Positions 16,510 through 26,952 are shown, counted from the stretch's first letter. The stretch: DNA of 64,000 nucleotides from G016756615 sp035556195 (GCA_035556195.1 DATMFK010000045.1:186001-250000), one strand, 5' to 3'. Notes: a model not told the origin generated them from the sequence alone. Made by a program: numbers and translations.

Positions 16510-19500
16510 TTGGCACCTTCGTTCAGAACCTATGTGCTCGCTCCGCCCATGCTTGCGGCCCTTTTGGCAAGTACGGCGTTGGCCCCGACCCCGGCGTCGG
16601 CAGATTGTGCACCGGCACCCACAGCCGGCATGACCACTTTCTGCGGCGAAACCAATCTGGGTACCACTCCACTCGGAAACGGTCCGCTTGGGCCTGACAA
16701 CAGCACGATCATCGTCCAGTCAGGCGCCACGGTCAGGGCTGGCAATTCCAACGCCATCAGCCTGCGCGACAGGGCGATCATCACCCTCGGAAACAACGCC
16801 ACCGTCACCAGCGTCGGCGCGACCGGAGGGACGAACGGGCTGTGGGCAGCGGGCAAGAACACTATAGAATTCAATTCCGGCGGAATGCTCACGATCGGGC
16901 AAGGCGCGACTGTGAGCGCTACCGGCTCATCCACAAACGCCGAGGCCGTGAACCTCATCGGCGAAGGTAACTCCGTGATCAACCATGGAACCATCTCCGC
17001 CATCAACACCGCGGCGATCTGGTTCGAGGACAGGGAGGTCAAGCGTCCCAACACGATCGACAATTTCGGCGTCATCCGGAGGGGCAGCGGCACGGGAACG
17101 GTGACCGACAACACGATCGGCAATCAGCTGGACGGCCCCGTTCACTTCATCAACGAAGAGGGCGCTTTCGTTTACGGCGGCCTGTTCTTTGCCAACGGCA
17201 ACGACACCCTGGAGCTGTTTCCAACCTCAGTGGTCACCGGCGGCTTCAACGGGGGCGGCGGGACCAACACGCTTACCCTCAACGGCGAATCAGGATCAAG
17301 CGACGCTCTCCCAGGAAGCATCAGCAACTTCCAGACGTTGACCAAGACCGGTGGCGGCATGTGGACACTCACCGGCACGGTATCGGCGAGCGGAGGCGCG
17401 CCCCTCACCGTGCTGGTGCAGCAGGGCACGCTGGTGCTGACCGGCAACAACGGCAATTTCAACGGCTCGGTGACGGTGAGCCCGGCAGGCATACTGGAAG
17501 CACGTGCGCAGAGCCTGCCGCCCCGCATCACCGACAATGGCCTCGTGAGATTCGCGCAGCCGGACAACGGAACCTATGCAGGCGTGATAAGCGGTTCCGG
17601 CGCGGTGGCCAAGACGGGCGCCGGCGTTCTGACCCTCTCCGGGGTCAACTCCTACAGCGGCGGCACCACGATCGAGGGCGGCACGATCGCCATCAACGCC
17701 GATCCGGCGCTGGGGACCGCTTCCGGCAGCCTGACCCTCAACGGCGGCGGACTGCTGATCGGCAGCAGCTTCAATCTCTCGCCGAGCCGCGCGATCACCA
17801 TAACCGCGAATGACGGCACCATCGGCACCGCCGCTGGCGTGACGAGCGTGGTCAGCCAGGGCATTACGGGAGCAGGCAGCCTCACGAAGGACGGTGGCGG
17901 CACGCTGGTTCTGGCGGGAGCGAACGGCTACCAGGGTGGCACGACGATCGCCGCCGGCACGCTGCAGCTGGGCCTTGGGGGCACCACCGGCAGCATCCTC
18001 GGCGACGTCGTGGACAACGGAACGCTCGCCTTCAACCGCAGCGACACGGTTACGTTCGACGGCACGATCTCCGGGTCCGGCTCGGTGGTCCAGGCCGGCC
18101 CCGGCATAACGGTGCTGACCGGCGACAACAGCTATGGCGGCTCCACCACCATCGCCAATGGCTGGCTCTATGTGAACGGCGACCAGAGCGCCGCGGAGGG
18201 GCCGACTACAGCCCTTGGCGGCACCCGCCTCGGAGGAGCCGGGATCGTCGGCGGCGATGTCACCATCGGAGATAACGCCACCCTGGCCCCCGGCGCAGTG
18301 CCGCAAACTCCCGCTACGCTGACGATCAATGGCAATCTGAACCTGAACGAAAATTCGATCCTGTTCTACAACATGGTCGAGGCCAATGTCGACGGCGGGG
18401 CGCTCAACGACCTCACCGTGGTGAACGGCGACCTCACGCTCGACGGTGTGATCAACGTGGTGGACACCGGCCAGGATCTCGGGCCTGGCGTCTACCGCGT
18501 CATCGACTACACCGGCAACCTGACCAACAACGGGCTGACGATCGGTTCCTACGCGATCGCGCCGGCCACGCCGCAGGACCCGGCGACTCCTGTCAGGCCT
18601 TTGACCGGCTTCAGCGTCCAGACCTCGATCCCCAACCAGGTCAACCTGGTCAACACTGGCGGGCTCGCGCTCAATTACTGGGACGGCCAAGCGGGTCCGA
18701 AAAACAGCGGCACCATCGACGGCGGTAACGGCTTCTGGCAGGCTCAGGCCCCCAACGACAACTGGACCACGCCGACCGGCGATCTCAACGCACCTTGGAT
18801 TGACGGCGGCTTTGCCATCTTTCTGGCGACACCGGGCACGGTAACAGTGGACAACAGCCTGGGCGCGGTCAGGACTGTCGGCATGCAGTTCGCCACCGAC
18901 GGCTATGTCGTGACCGGCCAGCCGATCACGCTGCTGCCCAATTTGGGAAGGGGTAGTGTCAGCTCCATTCGCGTCGGCGACGGCAGTGTGGCGGGCGTGG
19001 CGATGACGGCGACCATCGATGCGGTGCTTACCGGCGCTCCTGCGCTGCTCAAGGATGACATCGGCACCCTGATCCTGAACGGCGCCAATAGCTATGCCGG
19101 CGGAACCCAGATCCTGGGTGGCAGGCTGCAGATCTCCAGCGATGTCAATCTCGGAGCGGCATCGACGGAGGTCTTTATCGCCAACGGATCGGGCCTGAGC
19201 ACGACTGCCACGTTCTCGACCGACCGCCTGATCAGTCTCGGAAGTACCGGCATCGGAGGCAACGGCGGCGCCTTTATCACCGCAGCCGGGACCTCGCTCA
19301 CGCTCACCGGCCAGATCGTGGAGGACCAGGCCGGGGCTCTCCTCGCCAAGTCCGGCGAGGGCACGTTGATCATCCAAAACCAGGCCAACTATTCCGGCGG
19401 AACGCTGATCGGAGCCGGCACGGTGCAGATCGGCAACGGGGGAACGACGGGCAGCATTCTCGGCAACGTGATCGTGGCCAGCGCCGGTTCGCTGGCCTTC

Positions 19501-22500
19501 AACCACTCCAATGACATCACCTTCGGTGGAATCATTGCCGGCAGCGGATCGGTGAGCCAGATCGGCGTGGGCGCGGTCGTCCTGACCGGGACCAGCACCT
19601 ATACGGGTGGAACGACGATCGCCTCCGGAACCCTGCAGCTCGGCGCCGGATCGACCACGGGCAGCATCGTCGGCAACGTGGCTAACAACGGCACGCTGAC
19701 CTTCAACCGCTCGAACGATGTGACCTTCGCCGGCGCGATCTCCGGAACCGGCGCGGTGAACCAGATCGGGGCGGGCACGACAGTTCTCGCGGCAGCCAAC
19801 AGCTACGCGGGAGCCACCACGGTCGGCAACGGTGCGCTTTTCGTGAACGGCGACCAGACTGCGGCAACAGGTGCGACGACTGTCAACATCGGCGCCACGC
19901 TCGGCGGCGTCGGTACCATCGGCGGCGATGCGACGATCGGCGCCGGCACGCTGTCGCCGGGCGACAACTTGCCTGCGCCGGGCACGCTCACTGTAAGAGG
20001 AAATCTGAACATGGGGGCAAACTCGGTGTTGGAATACAGCTTCGGCCAAGCCAACGTCGCCGGCGGGCCGCTCAACGACCTCACTAATGTGGGCGGCGCC
20101 CCCGGCGGCGGCAATCTCGTTCTGGACGGCACGTTGAACGTCACGCTCGCCCCCGGCGGCACCATGGATACAGGCATCTACCGCGTCATCAACTACACCG
20201 GCACGCTCGCCGACAACACGCTGGAACTCGGCACCATGCCCTCGGGCGCCGGGCCCTTCTTCGTACAGACATCGGTCGCCAACCAGGTCAATCTGGTCAA
20301 TACCAGCGGCCTGACCCTGAATTTCTGGGACGTAAGCCCGAAAAACGACGGCGGCGTCAACGGCGGCACCGGCACCTGGGAGAACGGCGGCATCCTCGAC
20401 AACTGGACAGACGAGAACGGCGGCCTGAACGCGCCATGGTCGAACGGGGCTTACGCCATCTTCATGGGAGCGCCCGGCACTGTAACCGTCAGCACCAGCA
20501 CCGGGCCGATCAACGTGACGGGCATGCAGTTTGCCGTCGACGGTTATACAGTGACGGCGGGCGAGATCACTCTTCTGAACGGCGCGGCCGACATCCGCGT
20601 GGGCGACGGCACGACAGCCGGAGCGGGCATGACCACGACGATTGCGTCGGTCCTTGCCGGCGGCGCGGCAGTGGTCAAGAAGGACCTCGGCACACTGGTC
20701 TTGCAGGGCGCCAATACCTACACCGGCGGCACGGTGATCGAGGACGGCGTCTTGCAGATTTCAGCCGACCATAATCTCGGAGCCGCCAGCGGCTCGATTG
20801 CGTTCGACGGCGGAGCGCTCCACACCACCGCCGACATCACGACAGCGCGCGCCATTGCGCTCAACTCGACCGGCACCTTCGTGACGGATGACGCCACGAC
20901 GCTCACCGTGACGTCGGCAGTCACAGGCGCTGGCGCGCTGACCAAGATGGGTGATGGGACGCTCGTCCTGGCGAACGACAACACATACGCCGGCGGCACC
21001 ACGATCGGCGCCGGCATCTTGCAGATCGGCAGCGGCGCGACAGCCGGCTCGATCGCCGGGAATGTGGCCAACGACGGTACGCTCATCTTCAACCGCTCCG
21101 ATAGCCTGACCTTCGCCGGCACCGTCTCGGGCACCGGATCGCTGGTCCAGGCGGGCAGCGGCACGACCGTGCTCACCGCCGACAGCACCTATACCGGCGG
21201 CACCACGATCAGCGCCGGCACGCTGCAGCTCGGCGATGGTGGCACGACGGGCAGCATCGTCGGCAACGTAACCAACGACGGCACGCTCGTCTTCAGTCGC
21301 AGCGACACCCTTACCTTCGGCGGAACCATTGCCGGCGGCGGGTCGGTGGGTCAGATCGGCACCGGCACGACGGTGCTCACCGCCAACAACACCTATACCG
21401 GCGGCACCACGATCAGCTCCGGCATCTTGCAGCTCGGAAATGGCGGCACGACCGGAAGCATCATCGGCAACGTGACCAATGAGGGCACGCTCGTCTTCGA
21501 TCGCAGCGACACCCTCACCTTCGGCGGAATCATTGCCGGCGGCGGATCGGTGAGCCAGATCGGCACCGGCACGACGGTGCTCGCTGCCGACAACACCTAT
21601 ACCGGCGGCACCACGATCACTTCCGGCACCTTGCAGCTCGGCAATGGCGGCACGACCGGCGGCATCGTCGGAGACGTGGTCAACAGCTCCACGCTGATCG
21701 TTGATCGTTCCAACGAAATGACGCTCGCCGGACAGATCAGCGGCAGCGGCCAGCTGATCCAGCAAGGCACCGGCACCACGATCCTGACAGGCAACAACAG
21801 CTATGGCGGTGGCACCCAGATCATCGGCGGCACGTTGCAGCTCGGAAATGGCGGCGCGACAGGAAGCATCCTCGGCGATATCCTGAACAGCGGCACGCTG
21901 GCCGTCGATCGCTCGGACCTGCTGCCGATCGGCGGCGTCATTTCGGGTACCGGCAGCGTCGTACAGCAGGGCACCGGCACCACCGCGCTGCAGGGGGACA
22001 ACAGCTACACCGGCCCGACGCAGGTCAACGCCGGTACTCTCTTTGTGAACGGCAACCAGAGCGCGGCCACCGGTGCGACCAGCGTGGCGAGCGGCGCTAC
22101 CCTCGGCGGCATCGGCACGATCGGCGGCGGTGTCGCGATCTCGGATGACGCCACGCTGTCACCGGGCGACGTCGGCACGGCGCCGGGCACGCTGACCATC
22201 AACGGAGATTTGGCGCTAACTGGCGGTTCGCTCCTGAGCTACAGCTTTGGCCAGGCCAATGTCGTCGGCGGGCCGCTCAATGATCTGACGAGGGTTCAGG
22301 GCGACCTTGTCCTCGACGGGACGTTGAACGTCGAGACTTCCGCCGGCGGCTCCTTCGATCCCGGCATCTATCGCGTCATCAGCTACGCGGGGGAACTGAC
22401 CAATAACGGCCTCGCCATCGGCACTATCCCCTCGCCCGACTTCTTCGTACAGACCACGATCCCAAGCCAGGTCAACCTGATCAACTTTGCCGGCCTCGAG

Positions 22501-25182
22501 CTGAACTTCTGGGATGGCGAGGCGGGGCCGAAGGACGACAGCGTCGTCAATGGCGGCGACGGCACGTGGCAGAACTTCAGTGGCAACGACAACTGGACCA
22601 ACGTGCTCGGCGTCCCGAATGCGCCTTTCGCCGATGCATCCTTTGCCATCTTCTCCGCGACGCGGGGCGTCGTCACCGTCGACGACAGCCTCGGCAGCGT
22701 CAACGTCTCTGGCATGCAGTTCGCCAGCGACGGCTATGTCATCCGGGGCGAGGCAGTGACCCTGGTTGCTTCGCCCGCCTTCCCGAATGGTGCGACCATC
22801 CGCGTCGGCGACGGCACGAGCGAGGGCGCGGGCTACACGACGACCATCGATTCGGTGCTCACCGGCACTCCGGCGTTGGTCAAGACCGATCTCGGCACGC
22901 TCGTATTGGCTGCCGACAACAGCTACGCTGGCGGAACCGCCATCAACGGCGGTGTCGTGCAGATCGCGAGCGACACCAATCTCGGCGCGGCGGGGACGCC
23001 GCTTGGCCTCGACAGCGGAACCCTGCGTGTGACAGCCAATGTCACCACGAACCGGGCCACCACGCTCGGCACCAACGGCGGAACGTTCGAGGTGACGGCA
23101 GGCGCGGTTTTCACCCAGGCGGCAACGATCGGCGGAGGAGGCAGCCTGACCAAGACGGGCGCCGGTACTGCTGTGCTGACGGCCGCCAATAGTTACAGTG
23201 GTTTCACTATGATCTCGGCCGGCACGCTGCAACTCGGCGACGGTGGAACCTCCGGCAGCATCGTCGGCAACGTGATCGACGACAGCAGACTTGTCCTCAA
23301 CCGTTCGGATGTGGCGACCTTCGCCGGTGCGATCTCCGGATTCGGCTCGGTGACGCAGGCCGGCACAGGCACTACCATCCTGACCGGCCCGAACACCTAC
23401 GAGGGCGGCACTACAATCTCCGCCGGCACATTGCAGCTCGGCAACGGCGGTACGACGGGTAGTATCATCGGCGACGTCCTCGACAACGGCACACTGGCCT
23501 TCAACCGCGCAGACGTCGTGAGGTTCGAGGGCGCTATCTCCGGCGTCGGCGCGGTCGCCCAGATTGGCAGCGGCACGACCATACTGACCAGCACCGGCAA
23601 TAGCTGGAGCGGTCCCACCATGGTGGCGGCCGGCACCCTGCAGGCCGGGGCAGCCAACACATTCAGCCGCAGCTCGCAATTCGCCGTCGCCCCCGGCGCC
23701 ACGCTCGACCTCGCCGGCTTCGACCAGACTATCGCCGGTCTGACCAACTCCGGGCTGGTGCGGATCGGCGGGGCGCCCGGCACGACGCTCACCGTGGTCG
23801 GCGATTACATCGGCGTGAACGGCACGCTGGCGATCAACACGCATCTCGGCGACGATTCCTCTATTTCCGACAGGCTGGTGATCGACGGCGGAAGGGGCGA
23901 CGACACCTCCGTCATCGTCACCAATGTCGGCGGAGCGGGCGCGCAAACAACCGGCGACGGGATCCTGGTCGTCGATGCCATCAACGGCGCGACGACCACG
24001 CCGACCGCCTTCTCGCTGGGCGCGCCGGCTGTGGCCGGCCCCTACGAATATTCGCTGTTCCGCGGAGGGCTCGCCGGCGGCTCGCCCGACGACTGGTTCC
24101 TGCGCTCGACCCTCGACTGCGCTCTCGCGCCGACCCTGCCGGTATGCGATGGAGGTGACCCCCCGTCGCCGCCGCCCAATTTCCGGAGGGAGACCTCTCT
24201 TTATGCAGCAATCCCCTCACTGGCGCTGCGATACGGCAACGCAGTGCTTTCGACATTGGACGAACGCATGGGCGGGCGCAGGTCGCTCGACGAGACAGCC
24301 CAGTCCGCCGGGGGAACCGGACCCGACTTTCTCGCCTGGGGGCGCATTCTCGGGCAGAGCGGCGACACGGATGGAGGCGATCTCGGCGTGCTCGGCGGCG
24401 ACGGACCGAGCTACGACTACGATCTTTTCGCGCTGCAGACCGGCATGGACGTCTACCGCGCCGAGAATGCAAACGGCAGCTTCGACAATGCCGGCGCCTA
24501 CTTCGCTTATGGCCGCACCACGGCCGACGTCACGCATTTCGACGGGCTGGACGCCGGCAGCGATGCCCTCAACGGGTGGACGATCGGCGGCTATTGGACC
24601 CATTACGGATCGACCGGATGGTATCTCGACGGCGTCGTCCAAGGCACGTGGTACGACATAACGGCATCGGGCCGCCTGCCGGATGTCGACACGGACGGCT
24701 TCGGCTTCGGGACATCGCTCGAGGGCGGCTATCCGTTCCAGCTCGGCGGCGGGCTCGTCTTGGAACCTCAGGCCCAACTGACCTATCAGACGATCGATCT
24801 CGACGACACCAGCGACATCGCGGCACAGATCCGCTTCGACGACGTCGAGAGCCTGGTAGGCCGGCTGGGCGTGCGCCTGTCCGGCCGTTGGGACCTCGAT
24901 ACGGCAGGGCCGACGGGCGGCGATGGGCGAGAGGTGCTGGCATGGATAAGGGCGAGCGTGCTCAACGAGTTCCTCGGCGAGCCCGAGACGCAGTTCTCTT
25001 CGGCCGACGGCTTCGTTCCATTCGCATCGGACATCAACGGCGCCTCGATCAAGATCGATGCTGGCTTCGATGCCGAGGTCACCGAGAATATCTCCGTTTA
25101 CGGAAATGCCCTCTTCCAGCAGCAGTTCGACGGCGGCGATCACGTTTTCGGCGGCGAGCTCGGCCTGAAGGCGCGGTTCTAA
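16510..25182 (+). CDS. giant type V autotransporter with beta-strand-repeat passenger
   Basis: 2,890 residues from TTG 16510, chosen for AAGGAAG upstream and because it gives a complete signal peptide (residues 1-31, ending PTPASA). The passenger (about 32-2550) is built from autotransporter-associated beta-strand (PATR) repeats such as NTYTGGTTISAGTLQLG and GSGSVxQxGxGTTxLT, predicting a long beta-helix. A 280-residue block (GNLNLNENS to SSDVNLGAAS) occurs three times, at about 598-884, 1157-1427 and 1893-2164; five 68-residue units lie between the second and third copies. After a PPSPPP linker (about 2551), residues about 2603-2890 form the 12-strand outer-membrane barrel, starting FLAWGRILGQ and ending with the expected aromatic residue (LKARF). 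It is probably a surface adhesin or aggregation factor; ligand unknown. Confidence 0.92.
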   Translation: MAPSFRTYVLAPPMLAALLASTALAPTPASADCAPAPTAGMTTFCGETNLGTTPLGNGPLGPDNSTIIVQSGATVRAGNSNAISLRDRAIITLGNNATVTSVGATGGTNGLWAAGKNTIEFNSGGMLTIGQGATVSATGSSTNAEAVNLIGEGNSVINHGTISAINTAAIWFEDREVKRPNTIDNFGVIRRGSGTGTVTDNTIGNQLDGPVHFINEEGAFVYGGLFFANGNDTLELFPTSVVTGGFNGGGGTNTLTLNGESGSSDALPGSISNFQTLTKTGGGMWTLTGTVSASGGAPLTVLVQQGTLVLTGNNGNFNGSVTVSPAGILEARAQSLPPRITDNGLVRFAQPDNGTYAGVISGSGAVAKTGAGVLTLSGVNSYSGGTTIEGGTIAINADPALGTASGSLTLNGGGLLIGSSFNLSPSRAITITANDGTIGTAAGVTSVVSQGITGAGSLTKDGGGTLVLAGANGYQGGTTIAAGTLQLGLGGTTGSILGDVVDNGTLAFNRSDTVTFDGTISGSGSVVQAGPGITVLTGDNSYGGSTTIANGWLYVNGDQSAAEGPTTALGGTRLGGAGIVGGDVTIGDNATLAPGAVPQTPATLTINGNLNLNENSILFYNMVEANVDGGALNDLTVVNGDLTLDGVINVVDTGQDLGPGVYRVIDYTGNLTNNGLTIGSYAIAPATPQDPATPVRPLTGFSVQTSIPNQVNLVNTGGLALNYWDGQAGPKNSGTIDGGNGFWQAQAPNDNWTTPTGDLNAPWIDGGFAIFLATPGTVTVDNSLGAVRTVGMQFATDGYVVTGQPITLLPNLGRGSVSSIRVGDGSVAGVAMTATIDAVLTGAPALLKDDIGTLILNGANSYAGGTQILGGRLQISSDVNLGAASTEVFIANGSGLSTTATFSTDRLISLGSTGIGGNGGAFITAAGTSLTLTGQIVEDQAGALLAKSGEGTLIIQNQANYSGGTLIGAGTVQIGNGGTTGSILGNVIVASAGSLAFNHSNDITFGGIIAGSGSVSQIGVGAVVLTGTSTYTGGTTIASGTLQLGAGSTTGSIVGNVANNGTLTFNRSNDVTFAGAISGTGAVNQIGAGTTVLAAANSYAGATTVGNGALFVNGDQTAATGATTVNIGATLGGVGTIGGDATIGAGTLSPGDNLPAPGTLTVRGNLNMGANSVLEYSFGQANVAGGPLNDLTNVGGAPGGGNLVLDGTLNVTLAPGGTMDTGIYRVINYTGTLADNTLELGTMPSGAGPFFVQTSVANQVNLVNTSGLTLNFWDVSPKNDGGVNGGTGTWENGGILDNWTDENGGLNAPWSNGAYAIFMGAPGTVTVSTSTGPINVTGMQFAVDGYTVTAGEITLLNGAADIRVGDGTTAGAGMTTTIASVLAGGAAVVKKDLGTLVLQGANTYTGGTVIEDGVLQISADHNLGAASGSIAFDGGALHTTADITTARAIALNSTGTFVTDDATTLTVTSAVTGAGALTKMGDGTLVLANDNTYAGGTTIGAGILQIGSGATAGSIAGNVANDGTLIFNRSDSLTFAGTVSGTGSLVQAGSGTTVLTADSTYTGGTTISAGTLQLGDGGTTGSIVGNVTNDGTLVFSRSDTLTFGGTIAGGGSVGQIGTGTTVLTANNTYTGGTTISSGILQLGNGGTTGSIIGNVTNEGTLVFDRSDTLTFGGIIAGGGSVSQIGTGTTVLAADNTYTGGTTITSGTLQLGNGGTTGGIVGDVVNSSTLIVDRSNEMTLAGQISGSGQLIQQGTGTTILTGNNSYGGGTQIIGGTLQLGNGGATGSILGDILNSGTLAVDRSDLLPIGGVISGTGSVVQQGTGTTALQGDNSYTGPTQVNAGTLFVNGNQSAATGATSVASGATLGGIGTIGGGVAISDDATLSPGDVGTAPGTLTINGDLALTGGSLLSYSFGQANVVGGPLNDLTRVQGDLVLDGTLNVETSAGGSFDPGIYRVISYAGELTNNGLAIGTIPSPDFFVQTTIPSQVNLINFAGLELNFWDGEAGPKDDSVVNGGDGTWQNFSGNDNWTNVLGVPNAPFADASFAIFSATRGVVTVDDSLGSVNVSGMQFASDGYVIRGEAVTLVASPAFPNGATIRVGDGTSEGAGYTTTIDSVLTGTPALVKTDLGTLVLAADNSYAGGTAINGGVVQIASDTNLGAAGTPLGLDSGTLRVTANVTTNRATTLGTNGGTFEVTAGAVFTQAATIGGGGSLTKTGAGTAVLTAANSYSGFTMISAGTLQLGDGGTSGSIVGNVIDDSRLVLNRSDVATFAGAISGFGSVTQAGTGTTILTGPNTYEGGTTISAGTLQLGNGGTTGSIIGDVLDNGTLAFNRADVVRFEGAISGVGAVAQIGSGTTILTSTGNSWSGPTMVAAGTLQAGAANTFSRSSQFAVAPGATLDLAGFDQTIAGLTNSGLVRIGGAPGTTLTVVGDYIGVNGTLAINTHLGDDSSISDRLVIDGGRGDDTSVIVTNVGGAGAQTTGDGILVVDAINGATTTPTAFSLGAPAVAGPYEYSLFRGGLAGGSPDDWFLRSTLDCALAPTLPVCDGGDPPSPPPNFRRETSLYAAIPSLALRYGNAVLSTLDERMGGRRSLDETAQSAGGTGPDFLAWGRILGQSGDTDGGDLGVLGGDGPSYDYDLFALQTGMDVYRAENANGSFDNAGAYFAYGRTTADVTHFDGLDAGSDALNGWTIGGYWTHYGSTGWYLDGVVQGTWYDITASGRLPDVDTDGFGFGTSLEGGYPFQLGGGLVLEPQAQLTYQTIDLDDTSDIAAQIRFDDVESLVGRLGVRLSGRWDLDTAGPTGGDGREVLAWIRASVLNEFLGEPETQFSSADGFVPFASDINGASIKIDAGFDAEVTENISVYGNALFQQQFDGGDHVFGGELGLKARF
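18310..23000 (+). repeat. three copies of an ~850-bp block inside the autotransporter gene
   Basis: Copies at about 18310-19160, 19980-20790 and 22186-23000. Each encodes, in order, GNLNxxxNSxLxY, LNDLT, a YRVI-Y-G segment, NYWDG/NFWD, a DNWT segment, GMQFAxDGY and IRVGDG. They are diverged in protein sequence, so the duplications are not recent. Confidence 0.85.
20985..22004 (+). repeat. ~204-bp tandem repeats (five units) in the passenger
   Basis: Five consecutive units of 201-204 bp, each encoding about 68 residues (YTGGTTI, GTLQLGNGGTTGSI, GTLVFDRSD, GGGSV, IGTGTTVL). Units at 21189-21392 and 21393-21596 are visibly very similar at DNA level, pointing to recent unit copying. Confidence 0.85.
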
Positions 25183-25233
25183 CGGCGTGAATCCGTCAGC
25201 CATGTGGGCTTACGTGGCCGGCAGCCGCTGCGA

Positions 25234-25755
25234 TCAGAGCGTCTTGCCTCTGAAGGAAACGAGCGGGGCCGCCTCTTCGGTGCTCGAGAAGTCCACGAGC
25301 CGGCCGATGACGATCGCCGCATTCTCTTTCTCTATGACGTCCTCCAGCCTGCAGTCGAGGACGCCGACCGCGCCGACGAGAGCGGGCGCGCCCGTCGCGA
25401 CCGTTGTCCACTGGGCGGTGGTGAAGCGGTCGGCGCCCTGCAATTCGCCCCGTCCACCGAAGATAGCCGACAGCTCGCTCTGCTGCGTGCTCAGATAATT
25501 GATCGCAAAATGCTTCGCTTCGACGATCGTCTGCAGCGCGGAGGTCTTTTTGTCCACCGACACCATCAGGAGCGGCGGATCCGCCGAGAGATGCGTGGCG
25601 GAAAGCGCGAGAAATCCGCGTGGCCCCTGACTGGCGCTTGCCGTCACCACGGCTGTGCCAACGGCACGCAACCCGACGGCTTGCCAGAAGGTGCGGACAT
25701 CGATGATCCGCTTGGGCGCCTCCGCTTCCGTGATCGGTTCCACCGCTCTTTCCAC
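25234..25755 (-). CDS. flavin reductase-like domain protein
   Basis: 173 residues from GTG 25755, with GGGAGG upstream. The FMN-binding split-barrel of flavin reductases (HpaC/RutF type) is shown by VGTAVVTA, GFLALSATHLSADPPLLMVSV, FAINYLS and the C-terminal GRLVDF. Such proteins reduce FMN or FAD with NAD(P)H for a partner monooxygenase. No monooxygenase partner lies nearby; the gene is the last of a minus-strand group with an alcohol dehydrogenase, a metallo-beta-lactamase protein and an M20 deacylase. It is convergent with the autotransporter gene. Confidence 0.82.
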   Translation of the reverse strand: MERAVEPITEAEAPKRIIDVRTFWQAVGLRAVGTAVVTASASQGPRGFLALSATHLSADPPLLMVSVDKKTSALQTIVEAKHFAINYLSTQQSELSAIFGGRGELQGADRFTTAQWTTVATGAPALVGAVGVLDCRLEDVIEKENAAIVIGRLVDFSSTEEAAPLVSFRGKTL

Positions 25756-25827
25756 GCTGACCTCCCTCGAACGTCAGATCCGCCGCGCAATTCACTGATC
25801 AGGCTTGCCGCCGATGCTGCAGCTGGC

Positions 25828-26952
25828 TCAAAACCCGACGACCAGTCTCACAACTTCGCCGCGATGAAGCCTGTCGAAACCCTCATTGATCTCGTCCAGG
25901 GTGATAACCCCGCTCATCAGCTTGTCAACCGGCAGCCGCCCCGCCTTGTACAGGGCAACGAAGCGCGGGATGTCCCGGACGGGAACGCAAGTGCCGATAT
26001 AGCTGCCCTTGACCGTCCTCTCCTCCGCCACCAGGCTGACGATATTCACGGGGAGATCGACATTGGGGGCAGGCAAGCCGGCGGTCACCGTGGTTCCGCC
26101 CCGCCTGGTCATGCGGTAGGCGCTTTCGAGCGCCTTGCCGGAGCCTGCGAATTCGAGCGCGAAATCAGCTCCGCCGCTGGTGAGTTGCCGAACGGTCTCA
26201 ACGGCTTCGGGGCTGCTGGCATTGACCGTGGCTGTCGCACCCAACTCGCGGGCGAGCTTGAGCTTCTCTTCGGAAAGATCGACGGCGATGACCTGCGAGG
26301 CGCCGGCGGCGAGTGCTCCGAGAAGCGCGGCAAGGCCGACTCCGCCAAGTCCCACCACCACCACCGACTGGCCCGCCTGGACCTTTGCCGTGTTGACCAC
26401 GGCGCCCACGCCGGTGAGCACGGCGCAGCCGAACAAGGCTGCTTCGGTGAAGGGAAGATCCTTGTCGATCTTCACCAGGGAGCGGCGCGAGACCACGACA
26501 TGGTCGGAGAAAGCGGAACAGCCGAGATGATGATGGATGATCTCGCCATGGTCGTGCAGGCGGATTTCGCCCGAGAGAAGCGTGCCCTTGCCATTGGCCG
26601 CCGCACCCGGTTCGCACAAAGCGGGCCGCCCTTCCGCGCAGGGAAGGCAATGCCCACAGCTCGGAACGAAGGCGAGCACGACATGATCGCCGATTTCGAG
26701 GTCGTCGACGCCGTCGCCGATCTCGACCACTTCACCCGCCGCCTCATGGCCGATGGCCATCGGCATGGGGCGCGGCCTGCTCCCGTTGATGACCGACAGG
26801 TCGGAGTGGCAGAGCCCTGCGGCGCGAATGCGCAAGAGCACCTCGCCTTGCCCTGGCGGGTCGAGCTCCAGCTGCGCAATCGAAAGCGGACGGCTCTCGG
26901 CGTAGGGCATCGACGCACCCATTTCGCGCAGGACGGCTGACCTGATCTTCAT
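25828..26952 (-). CDS. zinc-dependent class III-like alcohol dehydrogenase
   Basis: 374 residues from ATG 26952, preceded by AAAGGG. Catalytic-zinc ligands are in GLCHSD and GHEAAG. The structural-zinc cysteines are in SCGHCLPCAEGRPALC. The NAD-binding motif is GLGGVG in the Rossmann domain (VVVVGLGGVGLAALLGALAAG). The length and the insertion with HHHLGCSAFSDH are typical of the Zn-ADH branch that includes formaldehyde and long-chain or aryl alcohol dehydrogenases. It oxidises an alcohol with NAD in the cytoplasm. It lies 43 bases after the metallo-beta-lactamase gene and 72 bases before the flavin reductase, so it is probably in the same operon. Confidence 0.9.
   Translation of the reverse strand: MKIRSAVLREMGASMPYAESRPLSIAQLELDPPGQGEVLLRIRAAGLCHSDLSVINGSRPRPMPMAIGHEAAGEVVEIGDGVDDLEIGDHVVLAFVPSCGHCLPCAEGRPALCEPGAAANGKGTLLSGEIRLHDHGEIIHHHLGCSAFSDHVVVSRRSLVKIDKDLPFTEAALFGCAVLTGVGAVVNTAKVQAGQSVVVVGLGGVGLAALLGALAAGASQVIAVDLSEEKLKLARELGATATVNASSPEAVETVRQLTSGGADFALEFAGSGKALESAYRMTRRGGTTVTAGLPAPNVDLPVNIVSLVAEERTVKGSYIGTCVPVRDIPRFVALYKAGRLPVDKLMSGVITLDEINEGFDRLHRGEVVRLVVGF

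Noticed and set aside
17296..20049. 917-codon open frame on the minus strand inside the autotransporter gene
   Set aside because: It is antisense to a GC-rich repeat gene with a signal peptide and barrel on the plus strand; its product is low-complexity Arg/Asp/Gly/His-rich and has no domain.
21000..23946. Long minus-strand frames (20761-21765, 22216-23946)
   Set aside because: Same antisense shadow of the repetitive autotransporter; no ribosome site or protein family.
25204..26940. 578-codon plus-strand frame
   Set aside because: Antisense to the flavin reductase and alcohol dehydrogenase genes, which have clear motifs.
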